The notes below the pieces were generated by a model, which did no database searches, was not told the origin of the DNA, and was given only the letters and a program-made list of their open reading frames with translations. The translations under genes were made by a program, and so were the position numbers. From Hemicentrotus pulcherrimus (lineage: Eukaryota; Echinodermata; Echinoidea; Camarodonta; Strongylocentrotidae), in NCBI GenBank assembly GCA_003118195.1, contig BEXV01000020.1:225509-289508 (forward strand): 64,000 nucleotides of DNA, written 5' to 3'. Positions 1-12,304 of the stretch are shown piece after piece. Positions within the stretch are counted from its first letter, which is position 1. The number at the start of each line of letters is the position of its first letter.

Positions 1-260
1 ACTTTTTTTTTTTGTCTCGAAATTTGGAAATTTAACATTTTTCTTCGTTGGGGGGGGTAGGGTTACCTTTTTTAAGTTGGCCGTGGGTATAATTTTTTTT
101 TTTATGATTAAAATAAAAAACAAAAACAAAGACAAATCCAAAGGGGGGTTTAGGTTTTTTTAGGGGGGGGGGTTACACACATAAAAATACCAAAGGGGGG
201 GTTTGAACCCCCAAAACATCCCGCCTGCGTACGCCCCTGTGCCCATCTTTGTTGCACTAC
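1..260. repeat. G-run-rich interspersed repeat fragment
   Basis: This stretch alternates T-runs and A-runs with several runs of six to nine G (around 50-57, 141-146, 163-171 and 195-201). It ends in a GGGTTTGAACCC inverted motif followed by a CGTACGCC-type end. Poly-G/poly-C segments next to a short 'tacgcc' end recur near 11378-11470 and 49385-49500, so I read them as decayed copies of a dispersed repeat. The family is not identified. It is truncated by the left edge of the window. No coding potential was seen. Confidence 0.4.
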
Positions 261-3200
261 CGAGTCAATCACCCCATTTTTTAAAGGAATGCAAATGATT
301 GGCGAGTTAGCAACCGATCTTTAGAATAATTCTGGTTTCCCCTCTTAAATGTTTTTTTTTTACATTTCGACGCTATTTATGTTCATATGTCTTGATTCCC
401 CATGCATACTTGTTGGGTTTTTGCAGTATCGCCAGTTTGAAGAAAAAAAAATTATAGGCCTAAATGAAAACTCCAAAATGTATTTAACCTGTGTAAGTGA
501 GACATTTTTTTCTTCATTTATCGCTTTTACTCAAAATCAAATTATGGAAATGAATATTCACCGTACGATTTAGCAAACTCGTTTGGTGAAGTTTCATTTC
601 CAAAACTACCTTTAACCATACTTTCATTCAGTATGGGTGACGAGGTGACACGTATAAGCAGATGTTTTATTTATTTTATAATATTGTGACTTAAACTTCT
701 TTTTTTTGAATAAAAATGGTATCAGACTAAATAACAAATCGTTTGGCTTGTTTTGATCAGTGTGAGTCCCTTCTGTTGTGTTTTTTAGGAGCCGGGAAAA
801 TATATCGCTGAATTCCTAACACCGGAAATCGGGTGGCAGTGCTTCTTTATCAGGGTAAGTAAAATAAATCATTCACTTATTTTGTTTCTCGGAGATAAAT
901 AAAATTGTGTATTTTAACTAATCGCATAAAGAAACAGTAGTTCACCATCATCTCATGAACTGTGCTAGTCGTCATAGGAGTGCGCTGTACAATAAACAAA
1001 CCACTCACAAATTCAGTCGACAAATTATGTCAAGCCCACTCTTATCCTCAGTATATATTGTACTGATGATGACGTAGTTGTTGAAATTTGTTTTCTTGTC
1101 GACGAATGATATTATACATATGCTTTTATAATTTTGGGTTTGCTTTTGGAAAAACTCCTCATTATTATATTATCTTGCACTTTTCAGACAATAATACATC
1201 TCGTCTCTCTAAACTGCATTTTTTTTTTGTATTCATTTATTCATTGATGTCTTTATGTCTTTACATATTTATATTTATGTATTCATTTCTTTATTCATGT
1301 ATTCATTTCTTTATTCATGTATTCATATACCTAATATTTATTAATTTATGTAGTTGTTCAACATTCTTTATTTCTTTATTTGTTCCTCCTTTCCTTCCGT
1401 CCATTCTTCGTGTACTTTTTCTGTGTAAAGGCTCAGTATAACACACCGGGTAATACCACCATTACTTTCACCACGGAGGCGAGCATCACCCCAGCAAACA
1501 AATTCGCTGTACCCGATTGCCACGGGATTGGCTGTAAGGGCATTCTCGTATAGTGGTGACTGGACATCAGCGAAATATGCAAGCATATGGATGTATTACG
1601 TCATCGTCATTTAATTCATGAGAAGTACTTTCTTTTCTGGATAATAACCAGCAACATTGACAACATGGCGAGTATGACGTCGCATTTCGGTACTCTATAT
1701 TTTCATAGTGATAGACTCTCCTTTTATATTTGCCTTAATATCTCATTGATGGCGCTATTCGTCTTTTGATCTTGTCAAATCTTGTAATATTTGCGTTCAG
1801 AAGTTGTGCAGAAATATGTACATGTATAGGTTGCTATAATAAAGAATAACGTCAATCACGAACAGTCAATGATTTTGTTTTCAATGATCCTCAAATTGTA
1901 TATCTGAATCTTAATATGCACCGGTTTAGTGTGTTTATAGTAACGCATGTTTAACCATCAAGTGTACTTTCCGTCATCATCAATGTTGTTCTGTCACATG
2001 ACAGGTTTGTTTACCATTTCAATTTCTACAACAAATGTCTCTCCAAGTGCAACGATCTAGAGCCTACCATTCCATTCCACTGAACGTTCTAATCCGTTTT
2101 CCGTATAATAGTTGAATGAATAATCGGATATATGATCCAGCAAAAATGCAAAATACGATAGAAGTGAATGAAATGTTAATCTAAAGCTTCGTAATACTAC
2201 TGACAGTGGCAGTCAATTCACCATACACAAATGATATTTGGGAACATATTCAATTCGAGGTAATGAATTCAAGAAAACTTTCATCGCTGATTTGGACGGT
2301 GATGAAATAACAAAAAGAAGTTGCGCAAATAAGAAAGATAAATATTAAAGGCTTTGTACAGTAAGTACAGAGGACAGAAATGAAAGGTGTGATAGAGAGT
2401 TATGGAGTGTGAGAGAAAGGGGAATTCTGAGAATTGTGACATAAAAGAGCAGAAGCGTTGTGAAATGATCCTAATTTCTTTTAGGAATATGCGGCGTCAA
2501 TAACCACTTTTACATATTCTCCTAGGGGTAAGTGACATGGGAAGTAGCTCTATGTTATAGTTCGGACATGCCGGGCTCTGTAGTCATTCTAATACTACTG
2601 ATAATAAGTCAAGAAGAAATTGAATTGAATTGCCTCGAATTGAATTTATTTTCTTCTTCAACATACACATCTAATTACATTTCAGCGCTACAACAAATAC
2701 AAAATATCACAATTTGTTTGAACGTGTATATTATGTGATGATAATAAACATTTTGAAAGTAAAACAAACTGTAAATGATAACACACTATCAAGAATTATG
2801 CATTAAAAAATATGTAGAAGAAGGGCTTGATAGCCTAATAGCACGGGTGGGGAAAGTGAATTATTCTTCCATTCGAAACAAATATTGATGGTGATGATGA
2901 TGATGGTGATAATGGTGATTATAATAATGATGACAAAAAAGAACATAAATGTTAAAGTTAATATGTCTGACATTAAAAAAAAAAAAATTATTAAAGTATA
3001 CAGCAGTTATACAATATAGTGATGGATGTATTCAGAAATCTGGAAATAATATTGAAAAAAAAATCAGCAATGGGAAAAGAATTCAAAAATGTACTCAGAC
3101 AGGAATGATTTCTTTCTTCGTATTGAATTTAAATGAGTTCAGGGTTTTACGTGGTTTTATTGAAACTTGGAGGGCATTCCATAAAGAATCGTACTGTTTT

Positions 3201-4155
3201 ACTTTCTTTCTTTCAAGATAGATTCGAGCTTTTGGTCTTGCGATTGCATTGTGAGAGAAATTGTGGATTCGATCGGAAAAGGTTAATCGTGTAGCATATC
3301 ATGAAGCATATTGGTGTATTCTGTGAGGTGTTGGAGTCATTAAAATTGATGCACTGTCCTGTACACAACTGTTACTTGTCATTTTTCGAATATGAGGGCA
3401 TTTGAAGAGCCATCCCTTTTTTTCAAATGACTTTTTTCAATATAACCCTTCCACATGAATGTTCGCAATTTCTCTTTCACATTTCCCAAAACCCAACTTC
3501 TCTTTTATTTCCTATCTTTATTTTAAAATGAAATTTCGATGTCCAATCTTAAATATCTTGCTAATCAGACTGGCGGTCGGCTTGTAATATACATGGTATT
3601 CCTCACTGGCCTTAAGGTTTGTAAATATGATTTGTAAAGCGCTAAGAGACATTGTTAAGCGCTAAATCAAAGCTAAATATTATTAAATATATATATCATT
3701 GCAGCATGAGCTAAATCCCTGATTTTGTTTCAGAATGTGAGGCAATGTTACCGAGGCACTTTAAAGTGCTTTAAGAAGAATACTTGACAACCCATAATAC
3801 AGTATTTGAGACATTGACCAATTGATATCAAAATATATTTAACGCTAAGTATGGGACTTTGACAATGTACTTCGATCCAGAGACAGAAAATGTGCATAGA
3901 ACCTGAGGGGGAGTTGGAGTCTGTATGATAGCCGTATTTAGAAGGAAAAAACGTCCACCGCCCCTTTTGGAGGGCCGATGGAATTCCCTTGAAGAAAACA
4001 AAGAATATTTACACCCTCCTTCCCCCATGTGAGTCTGGATCAAGAGTTGGCGAAATGAAGTTCCCATGAAAATGTTTTGTCTTCCAACCTTGGATCCGGT
4101 ATTATACATTACACAATTGAGGCCTTATCAGTCTCTTTTAGTCTATAACAATTGC
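261..4155. other. AT-rich non-coding stretch, no gene recognised
   Basis: The open frames here are short, AT-rich and resemble no family I know. Small simple repeats are visible. A 20-bp unit (stattcatttctttattcatg-like) is repeated two to three times at about 1264-1330, and a GATGAT run lies at about 2886-2930. GT-AG-like sequences occur but no exon could be supported. I see nothing else. Confidence 0.6.
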
Positions 4156-4159
4156 AAAA
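4156..4159 (-). terminator. RNA polymerase III terminator of tRNA-Leu
   Basis: Four T residues on the minus strand lie five bases after the discriminator base of the tRNA. A run of four or more T is the usual RNA polymerase III stop in animals. Confidence 0.8.
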
Positions 4160-4164
4160 GTTAA

Positions 4165-4246
4165 TGGCAGCGGTGGGATTCGAACCCACGCCATCGAAAT
4201 GACTGGTGCCTTAAACCAGCGCCTTAGACCGCTCGGCCACGCTACC
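4165..4246 (-). tRNA. tRNA-Leu (anticodon AAG)
   Basis: Read on the minus strand this is an 82-base type-II tRNA. A seven-pair acceptor stem (GGTAGCG with CGCTGCC, one G-T pair) is followed by discriminator A. Box A (TGGCCGAGCGG) and box B (GGTTCGAATCC) are intact. The anticodon stem CTGGT/ACCAG encloses the loop TTAAGGC, which puts AAG at positions 34-36 and reads CUU leucine codons after A-to-I editing. A long variable arm, typical of leucine tRNAs, sits before the T arm. There is no intron and no CCA, as expected for a eukaryotic nuclear gene. A TTTT Pol III stop follows within ten bases. All stems pair, so it looks functional. It stands alone, not in a cluster. Confidence 0.96.
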
Positions 4247-4553
4247 TTGATGACATTCAAATTATGATTCAGTAGAGTTTGACTTCCAAGGCCAAACACT
4301 CGGTGAATAGGTGAAATGTATGTGGTTTATTTCGTCATTAATCGAAATGTTTGGGACATGCAATTACATGAATATTGATAAAAAAAATTATCATATATAA
4401 TAAATTTATTAATGCATACAAAAAGAGTAAAGGGTTTTCGTTTGAACATCCGCAGAATATGCAAAAAGGCAAGTCTGGTCCAAGAATAATTTTGTTTAAG
4501 GTGGAAAAAATTAGCTACCCTGGATAAACTCAAGGATTTAAATGCGAAGATAA

Positions 4554-4665
4554 TAGGGACTTTTAGATTGGAGTGGACTGATACGTGTGACGTCCATTCA
4601 AGGCAGTGCATTAACAGTCGACCGTAGCAATCCACGTTGTTGTTGTGCAAATCTAAAAGTCCCTA
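4554..4665. mobile_element. 112-bp miniature inverted-repeat element
   Basis: The two ends are inverted copies of each other (TAGGGACTTTTAGATT at the left, AATCTAAAAGTCCCTA with one change at the right), about 17 bp each. They enclose about 78 bp without coding capacity. The element starts and ends with TA, which would fit a TA target-site duplication of the Tc1/mariner kind, but I cannot tell whether that TA is duplicated host sequence or part of the ends. No transposase is present, so it could only be moved in trans. It lies about 300 bp upstream of the tRNA-Leu gene. Confidence 0.6.
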
Positions 4666-5934
4666 TCGTGAAGGTTGGTGGACACGTAATAACTCTTTGT
4701 CTTGACTTCTAAATAAATATGGACCTTGACACGTAGACGTCGATATGAGCTGAATACGGTGTTGAAAAATTGCTCTAATCGGGACGGGTCATTGTTGATA
4801 TTATTTAAACCTTTCTCAGCATCGGCCGCTCTATTCAAGATGACTAGTAGCAACGTAAGATCTTCCTAAATTTCTGAAGTGTTTATAGCTTATCAATATT
4901 CTGTAAAGTAAACTGTACACACAATAACAGACCCAAGTTTCAAAAGGTCTTACACAAATCGATGTACATTGCAAACATTTAATCTAATAATTAAGAAACA
5001 AGAAGGCTTTGGAAACAAACAAAAATAGGTTTGCAGTGTTGTTCCTTTTGAATGCATTTACTTGATTTGGAATTTAGAAAAATATTAAAATACAATAAAA
5101 TTTCGTTGAAAAACGCATGGCGACATCTATCGGTGACAAAAAAAAAATTGTATTTATTTAGACTAAAGCTCCCCTTTTGATTTGTTTGTATATTTGTGTC
5201 TCTCTTCATTTCGCCTTTTCTTTAAAATGCATGTATGTTTTTGATTGTGTAGGTACTTTTTGATGAGAGTACAAATAAAAGGGTATTACGAATCCGTCGT
5301 CATATAAAACTACGGAATAATGATTAGCTTGAGAACAACACTTTATGTTAATTCTAAAATTCATATATTTATATTTCTGATGAACTGGTGATCCTGGCGA
5401 TAAATTTGTAATCAGGTTCTTTCATAATTCCTCCTTCGTCAAACTTTAGAAAATCATTGAATAATGTGTTATTTGGAGGGACACTGTAGTTCATTTGTCA
5501 ACCAAATATAACTATTAACCAAATAAGAATCATTATTATTATCATTATCATTAATGATTTTGTCATCACCAAAATGTATCCTTGTCTTATATCATATTTT
5601 TGTTCTTTGTCGTTTTTTTGTCAACAATTGGAAAATTGTTTGTTTGACTCAATAAAATAGCCTATGGAGGGCTAAAACGTTTTTTTTTTTTTTTTAATTT
5701 TTTTAAAACCAAATATCCGTGTTGAATGACATTGGACAAATAAAAAAAAAATGAAATTGAAACGTTGAAATTATCAAATTTTCTGTTAGTAATATCTTGG
5801 CAAAGCATGAATATGAAAATGGTCTTTATGATTTTGAGATTTCTACCCACTTATTACGAAAGAGAAACCTCGTGACTTATAATAATTATTATTAATAATA
5901 AACGTATATCTATTCGACGATATTTTAAAGGGGT
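4666..5934. other. AT-rich non-coding stretch
   Basis: This stretch has long T-runs and A-runs (5681-5695, 5742-5750) and short ATT/ATC repeats near 5531-5560. None of the short frames has a recognisable motif. I see no RNA gene or transposon end. Confidence 0.6.
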
Positions 5935-6135
5935 GTAGCATGCCGGCTACGGACGACACGACCGCGGTATTCACGTTCGTGCAACATACGCGAAACCGGA
6001 GCGTGAGGAGAACCTCTGTCTGTTTCACGAACGCTAGCGCGCTTACCGTTAATCAAGCCCAATCGTTTACGTGCAGTTGTCCAAAAGAAGTCGTAGATGG
6101 CGTTGACCAGTATATCCCATGCTAAAGCCCTTTAA
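5935..6135. mobile_element. TTAA-flanked miniature inverted-repeat element (201 bp)
   Basis: Both ends carry TTAA followed by an inverted repeat. The left end reads AAAGGGGTGTAGCATG. The right end, reverse-complemented, reads AAAGGGCTTTAGCATG, so 13 of 16 positions agree. The interior is clearly richer in GC and CpG than the flanks. TTAA duplication is the hallmark of piggyBac-type insertion, so this may be a non-autonomous element of that class. The open frames inside run in both directions and look accidental. Confidence 0.5.
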
Positions 6136-8758
6136 TTTGTTTCTAAACGAGGTCGGTGAATTCTGACTTTGCATGGGCTACCGATCAATACTGAGGGGTA
6201 CATTCGCCGGCACATTACTCATGTTCCGTTGTTCCGTACTGGATGAAACTCATCCCATATCTGTTACCAGTGTTACCATGGTGACAAGGTCCAATAAGTA
6301 CCGACACGTCGGAAATTTTTCAACACCATGCATCATAGGTCTTTTACCAGTTTGCCAGGATCACCCCCATCTATATCTCTCTACCTCTCACTATCTATCT
6401 ATCCATATATCAATATCAACTCCCTATTAACTCCCAATCTCTCGGTCGAGGGGAATATAAACGTTGATCTACAATTAAAGTCTATTGCAATAGTATTAGG
6501 ATAATCTTGCAATAGCGAAATACACTTTACATATTGAAAGGTGTTTCTGTGTTTGTTATTTATTCTTTTTATCATGAGATGAACAGTACATGGGATTTCC
6601 TTCTTTATTTTGTCAAAAAAAATAACTTCTCATTTTATTCCCTTTTCGGTTTTGCCTTTGCAAATGTCAGGCTGTTTGAATATTCTAATTCGATTTTGTT
6701 ATAAATTCATTTGTAACGACTTAGATACGTACCAGGTATACGAAAAGTAGCCGAGTTAGATTGGATTACTGAGAATTACTGCAGACAATAACGTTTAAAA
6801 ATATATACTTTTTATCCCCAGGTACCGGAAAACGAGCTTTATGTTCATTTTCTTGTTCACGCTCTATTTGGAGTCTTTCTGCTGTTCATTTCCTTTCCCC
6901 TGTCTCAAATTTTTAAATTTCCATTTCCCTTTTCCTTCTAGAATCAGTGTTGAAATGGTAAAGAGAAGAACAGTGGTCTCTAAACGAATCCACTACGATC
7001 GGGTTTCGGCCTAGCAGGCTTTAAGCAGACGGTGGCTTGCCTAGCGGGCGGGAAGTTTCGGCTTCGGGACGCACTTGGGACTTCGATGACTGATCGTGGA
7101 TGAGAGGTTTTCAATGTGGCGTGAATCCGATTTGGATGGTTTCGCGGTGGCTCTCTTTTTTATACGGTTTTTGTTTTGTCCTTTCTCTCTCCCCGTACTG
7201 TTTTTGCTGCTGCTGATGGTGGGTGAGCTAGCTAGCTGAATCGTGATGTAAGACTGCCTAAGTTTCAAGTTCAGGGTCACGTGTATAATACCGTAACGGC
7301 TGACACTCATTTCTATCACCATTGTTAAGAGGGGATGAAGTGTGGTAATGGAGGCGGGCTAGGGCAGGGCGAGGGGTGGGGGCTTGTGACACAATGATTA
7401 TGATTTTTTGATATCACTCAATTTTTTGTTTTGCTTTTAGATTTTACTTCTATTATGCTGTATTAAGATCTACAATCGTAGCACTCAGTGGTATTTGTTT
7501 GCACAATGTTTTGAATAGATGTAAATTATATTCAAGCAAAGGTTTTCATATGAATTTTTAATAGTATACAAGAGGAAAAAGTGAGATATTACAGTTTACA
7601 ACATCACATTTCTTTGATTGATTGATGTGATTGTTGTTTCAGAACAAACAGCAAATACCAGAATGGCAGTAACATCGGAGTTACTATCTTTTTATTCAAG
7701 ATGATTTTATTCGTGTAACAACGTAGTCCTACTTTTCAACATATTTCAGGCTACAACACAAAACCAAAACATATATTGAACGAGATGAACAAAACTATAG
7801 ATATTGAGTTAATAATTAATTCATTATTACAAATTAAAAAAGAGATCTGAGTATGTCATCCGTAAAAGCCACACCCCACCCCATCCCCCTTCTCCCCTCT
7901 CTCTCTCTCTCTCTCTCTCTTAATTGTTGCTTTCGTTCCCTCTTTATTTTTTTCACGTATTACCCCTTTAAGGACACCACACACAATCAAGGTGTGGGCC
8001 CACTTAGCAGCCCAGATGCAGGGTGACGAGTTCCCCTTCAATCCCCTCCCCTCGCCCCAGATTAAAGGTCAAGTTCGAACTTTTTGTTGATCCCTTCGTC
8101 AACCAATGCTCCCGGATTGTACTTTTTTCAAGTTTCAACATCGTACAAATAAACATGGCTTCCCACAATATATTGTTCGCAGATGGGTGATGCTGCGAGT
8201 CTACAGAACTAAAAATGAACGTCGAAAATGAGTTCCAGTTGCAAGAGTTCTGTATCTGTTTCGAAAGGCCGAAGTGACTTTGAATACTCTGTTTCTTTTC
8301 TTTCCCAGATTGTACATGCAGTTTCGAAAATGATTCTAGCGCACATGAAAGTTCATTCAACTGTATTATTACATAAGCATAGTTTGCTCCTTTTTAATAT
8401 TAAAATGAAAAATTATGATAATATTTTCAATATTTTATGTTAGCATAATTATGATTCATGAAAAAGTTTGAACTCGTGCATTCCACGAGTTAAAGCTGAA
8501 GGTTTATCTGTTTAAAAACAAAGCACCTCACAACCAATGACACTTGATATTATGAATCAAAAGTTATCGTAATAATTTAGAGAACAACGATGATTTTGGC
8601 ATTTCTACTTTGGACTGTTCCAAGAACAAAGTCGTATTGCTAAGATCATTCGTAATCTACACAGTACTTCGCAATGAGCCCACTTTTCCGGTCATTTGTT
8701 TTCACTTGAATTCAGGTCAAGATGAATGGCCATCCTCTGCAAACAGATCTTCATGAAC
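6136..8758. other. Non-coding stretch with a GC-richer island at about 6980-7320
   Basis: The segment around 6980-7320 is richer in GC and CpG than its surroundings. It holds a 93-codon minus-strand frame (7322-7041) rich in Ser, Lys and Arg. That frame has no recognisable domain and its composition follows the DNA, so I do not call it a gene. A (CT)n tract lies at 7897-7921. The remainder is unremarkable AT-rich DNA. Confidence 0.5.
7897..7921. repeat. (CT)n microsatellite
   Basis: About twelve uninterrupted CT dinucleotides follow a C-rich lead-in. Confidence 0.95.
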
Positions 8759-9526
8759 TTAAAGGCTAAGTCTACTCAAAAAAAAAAATGCTTTTAATAG
8801 ATGCAGAAAAACAAGAGAAACATAGCTAAAAAGATTTAGGTAAAATCGGATAACTGAAAAGGAAGTTATGAATATTGGTTAGAGTATATGAAAAACTATA
8901 GACCTTAGAAAATCACTACACCAAAGGTCAATTTAGTTTTCAGTTTGTGACGTCATTGCCTCACTATTTATCAATTGCTACTGTTATCAAATTAATTTCC
9001 CTTTTTATCCCCAAAAACTTGATTTGCCCAAGTTATATGATTTGTATCATATTGCGTGCGTGACATTTCACAAAAGCTTTATGAACTCTGAAGAAATGAT
9101 ACTACCTTCTGAATATTTCAAAATCTTTTTTTTTTTTAATAGTTAATCAAAATTCGCATTTTTCATGATTTAACTGACAAAAATTACACTATAAACAGGT
9201 AGTGCATTCACATTTTTTACACACACAAAAATATTACTCTCAATATAACTTGGATTCTGGTGTGAGGAAATAAGACTTTTAGGGGGGAAATTGGAAGTTA
9301 ATATTATCAATATACAGAAAAACAATTAGTGGATAGTGAGGCTATGACATCACAGACACATGAGAGAGTTGCCAATTCGTGATCTTCCAACTTTTTCATG
9401 TCACGGATTCATAAGTTACTTATTAGTAATCCGATTTTGCTCAAACTGTTTTTGATTGGTTTGTCTGATTGTTCTGCTTCTAAGTGAAAGTTAAAAAGTT
9501 AGTTTTGGAGTGGACTTGCCCTTTAA
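8759..9526. mobile_element. TTAA-flanked non-autonomous DNA transposon with long divergent inverted repeats (768 bp)
   Basis: The left end starts TTAAAGGCTAAGTCTACTC. The right end, reverse-complemented, starts TTAAAGGGCAAGTCCACTCC. The inverted similarity continues inward for about 240 bp with gaps. For example, 'AAAATCGGATAACT' on the left pairs with 'AAAATCGGATTACT' on the right, and 'GACGTCATTGCCTCACTA' with 'GATGTCATAGCCTCACTA'. There is no coding capacity inside. The TTAA at both outer borders suggests a piggyBac-like target duplication. The divergence between arms points to an old insertion. Confidence 0.65.
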
Positions 9527-9689
9527 GTGTTACTTATAATATGCATTTGTTACTTGTGAACAATTTCAAAGATATCGTAAAAAGCGTATGACAGATATGC
9601 TCTTCTTGAGTGCTTACCTTACCATTTAGAACAGCCAGGTTATGAAACGGATGATATGCTTCATGGCAGTGTAGAAATAATGATTGACT

Positions 9690-9909
9690 TTACCCAGGGA
9701 AGCCCCGTCAGCTTCAATTCTGTTCTTCCCTAGGGCCATGCAATTATGATTACCCCCGGCTATTGCCAGGTACCCCCTTTGCACCTGGGTGGAGAGTGGC
9801 ACGTACGGATTAATGCCTTGCCAAAGGACGTTAGTGCCGGGCTGGGGTTCGAACCCTCAACCCTTAGATTGGGAGTCAAGAGAATGAACCGCTACACGAC
9901 AGCATCCCC
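9690..9909 (-). mobile_element. tRNA-derived SINE
   Basis: Read on the minus strand, the element begins GGGGATGCTG and carries a tRNA-like head. A box-A-like TCGTGTAGCGG is followed at normal spacing by a perfect box B, GGTTCGAACC (plus-strand 9846-9855). The stems do not form a proper tRNA, and a tRNA-unrelated body of about 150 bp follows (motifs TAACGTCCTTTGGCAAGGCA and GTGCCACTCTCCACCCAGG). A decayed copy of the same body lies at 29818-29946. Sea urchins are known to carry Pol III-transcribed tRNA-like retroposons (SURF1 is one), but I cannot say which family this is. The tail end near 9690 is approximate. Confidence 0.75.
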
Positions 9910-9987
9910 AGGTGCTTAATTCCGCTGACATTCCCTATTTCAACCTTGTCAAATTAAATTTGTATTAATTTTAAACGTAATATATCA

Positions 9988-9994
9988 TCTCTCC

Positions 9995-10030
<36 letters not shown>
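9988..10030. repeat. (CT)n microsatellite
   Basis: Interrupted CTCCCTCTCT passes into about twelve pure CT repeats. Further (CT)n tracts follow at 10131-10160 and 10261-10278, making a pyrimidine-rich block to about 10350. The open frame across that block (Leu/Ser repeats) is an artefact of the dinucleotide. Confidence 0.95.
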
Positions 10031-10031
<1 letters not shown>

Positions 10032-10124
10032 CTCATTTCTATCCCCCTCTCATTTCCCCTTTACCTCTCTTCATTTAAGAAATAATAATAAGTTTGTAAT
10101 GAAGTTTGCTTTCTTTGGCCCTTT

Positions 10125-10130
<6 letters not shown>

Positions 10131-10163
<33 letters not shown>

Positions 10164-10278
10164 CTCTTGCTCTTATCTCCTCTCCCACTTTCCTCTCCAT
10201 ATACGTCCAATGTTATTCACCCATCCTAACTCATTATTTTGACTTTCCTCCTGTGCCCTCTCTCTCTCTCTCTCTCTT
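10131..10278. repeat. Two (CT)n tracts in a pyrimidine-rich block
   Basis: There are pure CT runs at 10131-10155 and 10261-10278. CTTGCTCTTGCTCTT and other pyrimidine-rich sequence lies between them. Confidence 0.9.
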
Positions 10279-10350
10279 CCCATCTCTTCTCTTCTCTTCC
10301 CTGCTCTCCTCTTCTTTCATCTCCTCCCATCTCATCTCCTCTTCCTCCCT

Positions 10351-11377
10351 CCATGTGTCCAATCCAATGTTATTCACCCCTTTATACATGTACCTCACCA
10401 TCTTGATGCCCTCCGATGCGCCCGGTCAAGAGCAAGTCAACCACAAATTGAATTGATTTTCAATAATGTTCCATCGATCGATCAGCTGAGAAGATTCGCT
10501 GCTTGCTTGCCCGACGTGCGTTGCTGTGATTAACTCTAGATCTGGAGCTCGAGGGTCCAGACTTTCAATGTCAGTCCAATGCCATGTCTGTATATGAAGT
10601 TCATTCTGTTTTTGTTGTTCTTTTTTGTTGTTATGTGTCACAATTATTAATTTTGTCTCCTGTTTTGTACGCTGTGTTTGTCAAGTGAGTGCATTATTCG
10701 AAAGAAACAATATTAACTCTCAGAACAAAACGAGTGGAGTTTTTCTTGCTTTATCCACTTTCAATAATATGTGAATAAAGAGACGTATGGCATGAAAAAT
10801 TCTTTAAAAATTATTTAATAGTGTAAGTTTCATTTCTTCGTTAAGTGAAGAACAGGTACGCAGAAAAAAAACCGGAAAGCCAATTCATTCCCTAAGATTC
10901 GAAACGATCAAATAAAACAATCTTAAAAGAAATATCGCTTGAAATTCTTGGTACAATATAGATGTGGCGCCAAAATATTGACAACACAATAGTTTCTCTT
11001 TCAATAAGCAGCGAAAGAAAAATCCACACCGTCAACCGGACTATGACGGTATTATCTGGAAATCTTACACTAAAACCAAAACAAAAATGTTGGCATATAT
11101 ATTTTTTGTAATACACATGAAAATATACGACATTATACTCAAAACAAAAGTTTCATGTCATGTTTTTCTTATCGCTACAAGAACGTCTTGTTACCCTTCA
11201 AAGACACCATACGTGAACGTGATACATCGATCTAAACTATCTTCCCAGCTAAACAAAATTATCTCACTATATTGATAACATTCCCCGACTTTTTACCTAC
11301 CTATTTGGAGATGTATTATTTTAAATGATTTTTTTTTAAGTTTAAGTTGTCATTCACCATGTAAGACACAGTAAGAC
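10351..11377. other. Non-coding stretch
   Basis: The short frames carry no recognisable motif and their composition matches the surroundings. I see no RNA gene, repeat pair or transposon end. Confidence 0.6.
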
Positions 11378-11470
11378 GGATGTCCCCCCCCCCCAAAAAA
11401 AAAAGAAAACGAAAACGATGGGAGTGCCCCCCCCCCCCCCAATGGCTGGCCCGACGCTACGCCACCTTTG
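11378..11470. repeat. Poly-C interspersed repeat fragment
   Basis: Two runs of ten or more C flank an A-rich spacer and are followed by 'gacgctacgcca'. The layout resembles the G-run repeat at 1-260 on the opposite strand. The family is not identified. Confidence 0.4.
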
Positions 11471-12304
11471 GGGTACAGTATGTGCAGAAGATCGAAGGGT
11501 AATCAAGGACTGATCACAGTGGCTCCTCATTATTGGAAATCTCGAATCAAGTCGGCATGGTTTGCATGATACATGAATATTGATTGTGATATGATCATCG
11601 GAATTATTTCTTCTGCTCGATTAATAGGACAAACAATGTGACAGAACATTGGATGTGAGAGTTTCGAAACGTTTTCCTACCAGAATCATGAGTACACAGA
11701 ATTATGAATTATTTAGGGGGGGGGTCATTTCTTTCCTTCCTCTTTTTTCTTTCTTTTTTAGATGTGTACTTTTGTTCCAATGGTCATAACAGATTACACA
11801 TACACAAAAATTTCTCCTTATAAACTCATTTGTCGGTTAGATATTGTCATTTGACTATATTGTAGTAGGAAAGAGGCAAAAATGGAGGAATGAAAGCTTA
11901 TTTCACGTTTGGTGGGTATTTTGGACTCTGGTGTGAAGGATAAAAGTGCAAAAAAAATATGTGATATTGGCTGTAATTTTATTAAATACACCTTGACAAT
12001 GCTTAATCATTTAATGATTCCTGAATATCTATCACTGGTATTTTGGGCTGTAGTGGCCCATCATATTATTCAAAGAAGATTGCGTAGTCAATTTTAATCA
12101 ATTAATTTGTTTTCGTCTACATCATATCAAAAATCTGAAACGTCTACTGAAGTGCTTTTAACATATTCATGAGTGTCCAGCAGTTATAAATCCTTAATCG
12201 AAAGAGGGCAGTGTTCAGTTACATGGGCTGCAAACCTGGGAACCAACGTGCGCCTTATGAAAGTAGACACTGGATAATTTATGGGCTCGAAGATTTTACA
12301 TGAC
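11471..12304. other. Non-coding stretch
   Basis: This is ordinary AT-rich sequence with one G-run (11716-11724). Nothing in it could be identified. Confidence 0.6.

Noticed and set aside
4165..4246. Reading the tRNA as Leu-TAA
   Set aside because: TTTAA is visible, but with a five-pair anticodon stem the seven-base loop TTAAGGC places AAG at positions 34-36.
7041..7322. 93-codon Ser/Lys/Arg-rich minus-strand frame in a CpG-richer island
   Set aside because: No recognisable domain. Composition follows the DNA and there is no promoter or splice evidence.
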